DNA from: Chitinophagaceae bacterium
GTDB taxonomy: Bacteria; Bacteroidota; Bacteroidia; Chitinophagales; UBA10324
Reading direction: 5' to 3'
Assembly (NCBI GenBank): GCA_016704325.1
Contig: JADJAG010000005.1
Span: 62,001-126,000 of the forward strand
DNA length: 64,000 bases
How positions within the stretch are numbered: the stretch's first letter is position 1; every line of letters begins with the position of its first letter. The position numbers and the translations under genes are program-made. Below the pieces are notes generated by a model. The model did not search any database. It was not told where the DNA came from and saw nothing but the letters and a program-made list of their open reading frames with translations. Below are positions 61,766 through 64,000 of this stretch, piece by piece.

Positions 61766-62872
61766 ATGTATACCGGATTTTTGATATTACTCAGCGTCCA
61801 TGCTCTTATTCATTTACTTGGATTTGCAAAGGCCTTCGCCTTGTTGAAAAGTAGTGATTTGAAGTTGGCTGTGTCGAAGAAATCCGGTTGGTTGTGGTTT
61901 AGTGCATTTTGCTTTTTTATTCCTGTCATTGTATTATTTGCTTTCCACATCAGCTATTGGTGGGTTTCAGCATTGCCTGCAGTTTTCATTTCGCAGTGGC
62001 TGATTATTGTTTATTGGAAGGATGCACGATTCGGCACCTTGGCCAATATCATTATTGTTATAGCTGCTTTGATTGGTTATGCTAATCAGCACTTTTATGA
62101 TAAGTTTAAAAGCCAGGTGACAAAGAACCTGCAACAGCAGGAAGCAACTCAAAATAATTTACTGACTGAGTCTGATTTGTTGAATCTGCCGGAGCCGGTA
62201 AAGCGCTACCTGCACTATACAGGTTCTTTAGGCAAACCGAAGGTGAGAAATTTCAGCGTAGCGTTTGTTGGGGAGATCAGGAAAGACAGTGCATCAGCCT
62301 GGATGCCTTTCACGTCGGTACAGTATAATTTTATGGAGCCCGCTTCGCGTTTCTTTTTCCTGAAAGCCTCGATGTTTCGTCTTCCGGTAAATGGTTTTCA
62401 TAGTTACTCGGACGAGAATGTGTTTATGGATATTCGCCTGCTGTCATTGTTGAAAGTGCAATACCTGGAAGGCAGGGAGATGCGGATCGCTGAAACAGTC
62501 ACATTTTTTAATGATATGTGTTGTATGGCACCTGCCACATTAATTGACAACCGCATCACGTGGATGGAATCTGATAGCAATAAAGTGAAAGCGGAGTTTA
62601 CAAATAGTGATGTTAAAGTGCAGGCATGGCTTTATTTCAATAAGGAGGGTGCATTGATCAATTTTGTTTCAGAAGACCGATTTGCTGCAGGTGCAGACGG
62701 ATTGATGAAGAAACTGCGTTGGTCAACTCCTGTGGGAGATTACAAAATGGTGGATGATCATATGGTTCCGGGCGAAGCTCAGACAATTTATCGATACCCT
62801 GAGGGTGATTTTACGTATGGCCGTTTCCGTACCGTGCATGTATTCTATAATGTAACTGCATTTGAACTATGA
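61766..62872 (+). CDS. Membrane protein with DUF6544-like C-terminal domain
   Basis: 368 residues. Four transmembrane helices in about the first 120 residues (His-Ala-Leu-Ile-His-Leu-Leu-Gly-Phe-Ala-Lys-Ala in the first), then a soluble domain with Leu-Pro-Glu-Pro-Val-Lys-Arg-Tyr-Leu-His-Tyr-Thr-Gly, Met-Arg-Ile-Ala-Glu-Thr-Val-Thr-Phe-Phe-Asn-Asp-Met-Cys and Gly-Glu-Ala-Gln-Thr-Ile-Tyr. The second part resembles DUF6544 (also called DUF6920). Function unknown. Overlaps the next gene by 4 bp. Confidence 0.75.
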   Translation: MYTGFLILLSVHALIHLLGFAKAFALLKSSDLKLAVSKKSGWLWFSAFCFFIPVIVLFAFHISYWWVSALPAVFISQWLIIVYWKDARFGTLANIIIVIAALIGYANQHFYDKFKSQVTKNLQQQEATQNNLLTESDLLNLPEPVKRYLHYTGSLGKPKVRNFSVAFVGEIRKDSASAWMPFTSVQYNFMEPASRFFFLKASMFRLPVNGFHSYSDENVFMDIRLLSLLKVQYLEGREMRIAETVTFFNDMCCMAPATLIDNRITWMESDSNKVKAEFTNSDVKVQAWLYFNKEGALINFVSEDRFAAGADGLMKKLRWSTPVGDYKMVDDHMVPGEAQTIYRYPEGDFTYGRFRTVHVFYNVTAFEL

Positions 62873-63282
62873 CAAAGTTATTGCTTCATATCCTGGCTGT
62901 GTTTCTCTTGCTCATCAATGGACTCGGTGCAATTTATGGTGGTGCTAACCTGATTGCATTTCCGGATGGAAGCAGTATCGGGCTTTCTCTTTCATGGCTG
63001 GAACATTCGCCATTTGAAAATTACTTCGTACCCGGAATTGTTTTATTGCTGGCCAATGGCCTGCTAAGTATGATTGCAGTGGCAGCCATATTGATTGGTG
63101 CACTGATCAGTGCTTTGCTGGTTGTTTTGCAGGGAATATTGCTTACGGGATGGATTCTTGTGCAAATGCTACTGATTCAAACAGTTTACTTCCTGCATGT
63201 GGTGATGGGAACTATTGGCGTATTACTGATGGTGATAGGTTGGTTACACTTATCACCGGAAAGACGTCAGGCTTTGAAGTAA
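62869..63282 (+). CDS. Small integral membrane protein
   Basis: 137 residues, four predicted membrane helices (Leu-Leu-His-Ile-Leu near the start, then about 50-75, 78-100 and 103-128). Contains Gly-Leu-Gly-Ala-Ile-Tyr-Gly-Gly, seen in a family of small membrane proteins of unknown role. Coupled by 4-bp overlap to the preceding membrane gene, so the two form an operon. Confidence 0.7.
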   Translation: MTKLLLHILAVFLLLINGLGAIYGGANLIAFPDGSSIGLSLSWLEHSPFENYFVPGIVLLLANGLLSMIAVAAILIGALISALLVVLQGILLTGWILVQMLLIQTVYFLHVVMGTIGVLLMVIGWLHLSPERRQALK

Positions 63283-63568
63283 TTCATGAAACCTGTCCGG
63301 TACTTTGGCTGGTTTTGACTATTTATCTTTGTTGAAAGCGTAACAATTTTTTCTACTTCCATTCGATGCTGATTCCACAGCCCAATAAAAAATGCGTAAA
63401 TCCGACGTACGTTATTAAGCAATACATGGTAGTTGGTATTTACAGATTTTGAAGCGGTATATTTGACAGGGTGCTGATTAATTTCGCAAGAATGAGTTAT
63501 TGATATTTAAAGGAAGTGACGTTTCCGCGGACCCTGTTTCTGTAATTGAATGAAGTGAATAAACTATA

Positions 63569-64000
63569 ATGCCGCTTAATAACTTTGGAATTGATGGATT
63601 GACAAAGGAGCAGGTTCTAGCTTCAAGAGCAAAGTATGGAAAGAACAGGCTCGTGTTTATGAGAAGGAGTCGCTTTTTTGAAGCGGTAAAGAGCCTGGCA
63701 AAGGAGCCGATGGTTATTTTGCTTCTCATTACCTCCATTATATATTTTGTAAGTGGAAGCATTGGTGACGGCATTTTTTTGGCTGCTGCCATCGTATTGG
63801 TTGCCGGTATTTCACTTTACCAGGACTCCCGCAGCCGGAATGCCCTGGAGAAGCTAAAGGATTTTACGCAACCCCTTTGTAAAGTCATCAGGGAGGGACA
63901 GGTAACGCAAATCAGCAGTGAAGACCTAACGCTGGGAGACAGTATGATCGTAGAAGAAGGTACAGCGATTGTCGCTGATGCCACCATCGTGCATTCCAAT
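63569..64000 (+). CDS. Cation-transporting P-type ATPase (N-terminal part, continues beyond window)
   Basis: First 144 codons from ATG 63569, open to the window edge. Cation-ATPase N-terminal segment (Gly-Leu-Thr-Lys-Glu-Gln-Val with Tyr-Gly-Lys-Asn), first two membrane helices (Pro-Met-Val-Ile-Leu-Leu-Leu-Ile-Thr-Ser, then Ile-Phe-Leu-Ala-Ala-Ala-Ile), and the start of the actuator domain (Leu-Gly-Asp-Ser-Met-Ile-Val, Val-Ala-Asp-Ala). Type IIA/calcium-like pattern; ion not decidable from this part. Confidence 0.85.
   Translation, partial: MPLNNFGIDGLTKEQVLASRAKYGKNRLVFMRRSRFFEAVKSLAKEPMVILLLITSIIYFVSGSIGDGIFLAAAIVLVAGISLYQDSRSRNALEKLKDFTQPLCKVIREGQVTQISSEDLTLGDSMIVEEGTAIVADATIVHSN

Overview
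The window reads as a chromosomal segment of a Bacteroidota bacterium, probably of the Chitinophagales/Saprospirales kind. Evidence: type IX secretion (T9SS) C-terminal sorting domains, a SusC/SusD pair, a DUF2480 protein, a coaX / outer-membrane protein / lptC / ppiD block typical of the phylum, near absence of strong Shine-Dalgarno sequences, and housekeeping genes (xseAB, murF, fabH-like, prfA, priA, purQ, dsbD, coaX, ppiD, rnhB) with Bacteroidota-type sequences. No rRNA, tRNA or CRISPR array was seen.

Layout. 1-7111 (minus): 5'-terminal 2,370 codons of a giant secreted repeat protein that runs off the left edge; seven propeller-type repeats are followed by alternating Cys/Asp-rich MopE-type units and a roughly 170-residue module. 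7.5-9.1 kb: xseB/xseA with a decayed fragment behind xseB. 9.1-17 kb: an M43-type secreted metalloprotease, murF, a ketoacyl-ACP synthase III, a P1-family peptidase and a small T9SS protein. 17.2-18.3 kb: prfA. 18.3-25.5 kb is an accessory, AT-rich stretch: a broken dihydrofolate-reductase-family gene, a DUF6624 gene between cassette-like borders, a seven-repeat T9SS protein, a four-gene TetR operon with a palindromic operator, an attC-like palindrome, and a tyrosine recombinase truncated and joined to a HigA-like antitoxin. 25.5-28.7 kb: methyltransferase, B12-binding radical SAM protein and a PIN toxin-antitoxin pair. 28.7-33.9 kb (minus): dgkA-type kinase, GNAT-like protein, a HEPN gene with an unknown partner, and priA. 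34.5-42.2 kb: a sortilin-like propeller protein, an SDR and SRPBCC pair, a secreted protein, a membrane protein and purQ. 42.4-49.4 kb: dsbD and a SusC/SusD pair ending in a strong terminator. 49.6-64 kb (all plus): coaX, outer-membrane protein, lptC, ppiD, DUF2480, lytic transglycosylase, rnhB, PhyH-type oxygenase, a periplasmic GH13 enzyme, an esterase, three membrane proteins and the start of a P-type ATPase.

The most notable non-genic structure is a pair of related mobile repeats (9141-9331 and 34180-34406) with 11-13 bp terminal inverted repeats and 8-bp target duplications. They look like non-autonomous MITE-type elements, carry a variable array of an 8-bp unit, and each sits just upstream of a secreted-protein gene. 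A similar 8-bp array at 14401-14475 may be a degraded relative. The other main points are the recombinase/antitoxin chimera next to an attC-like palindrome, and the HEPN gene pair.
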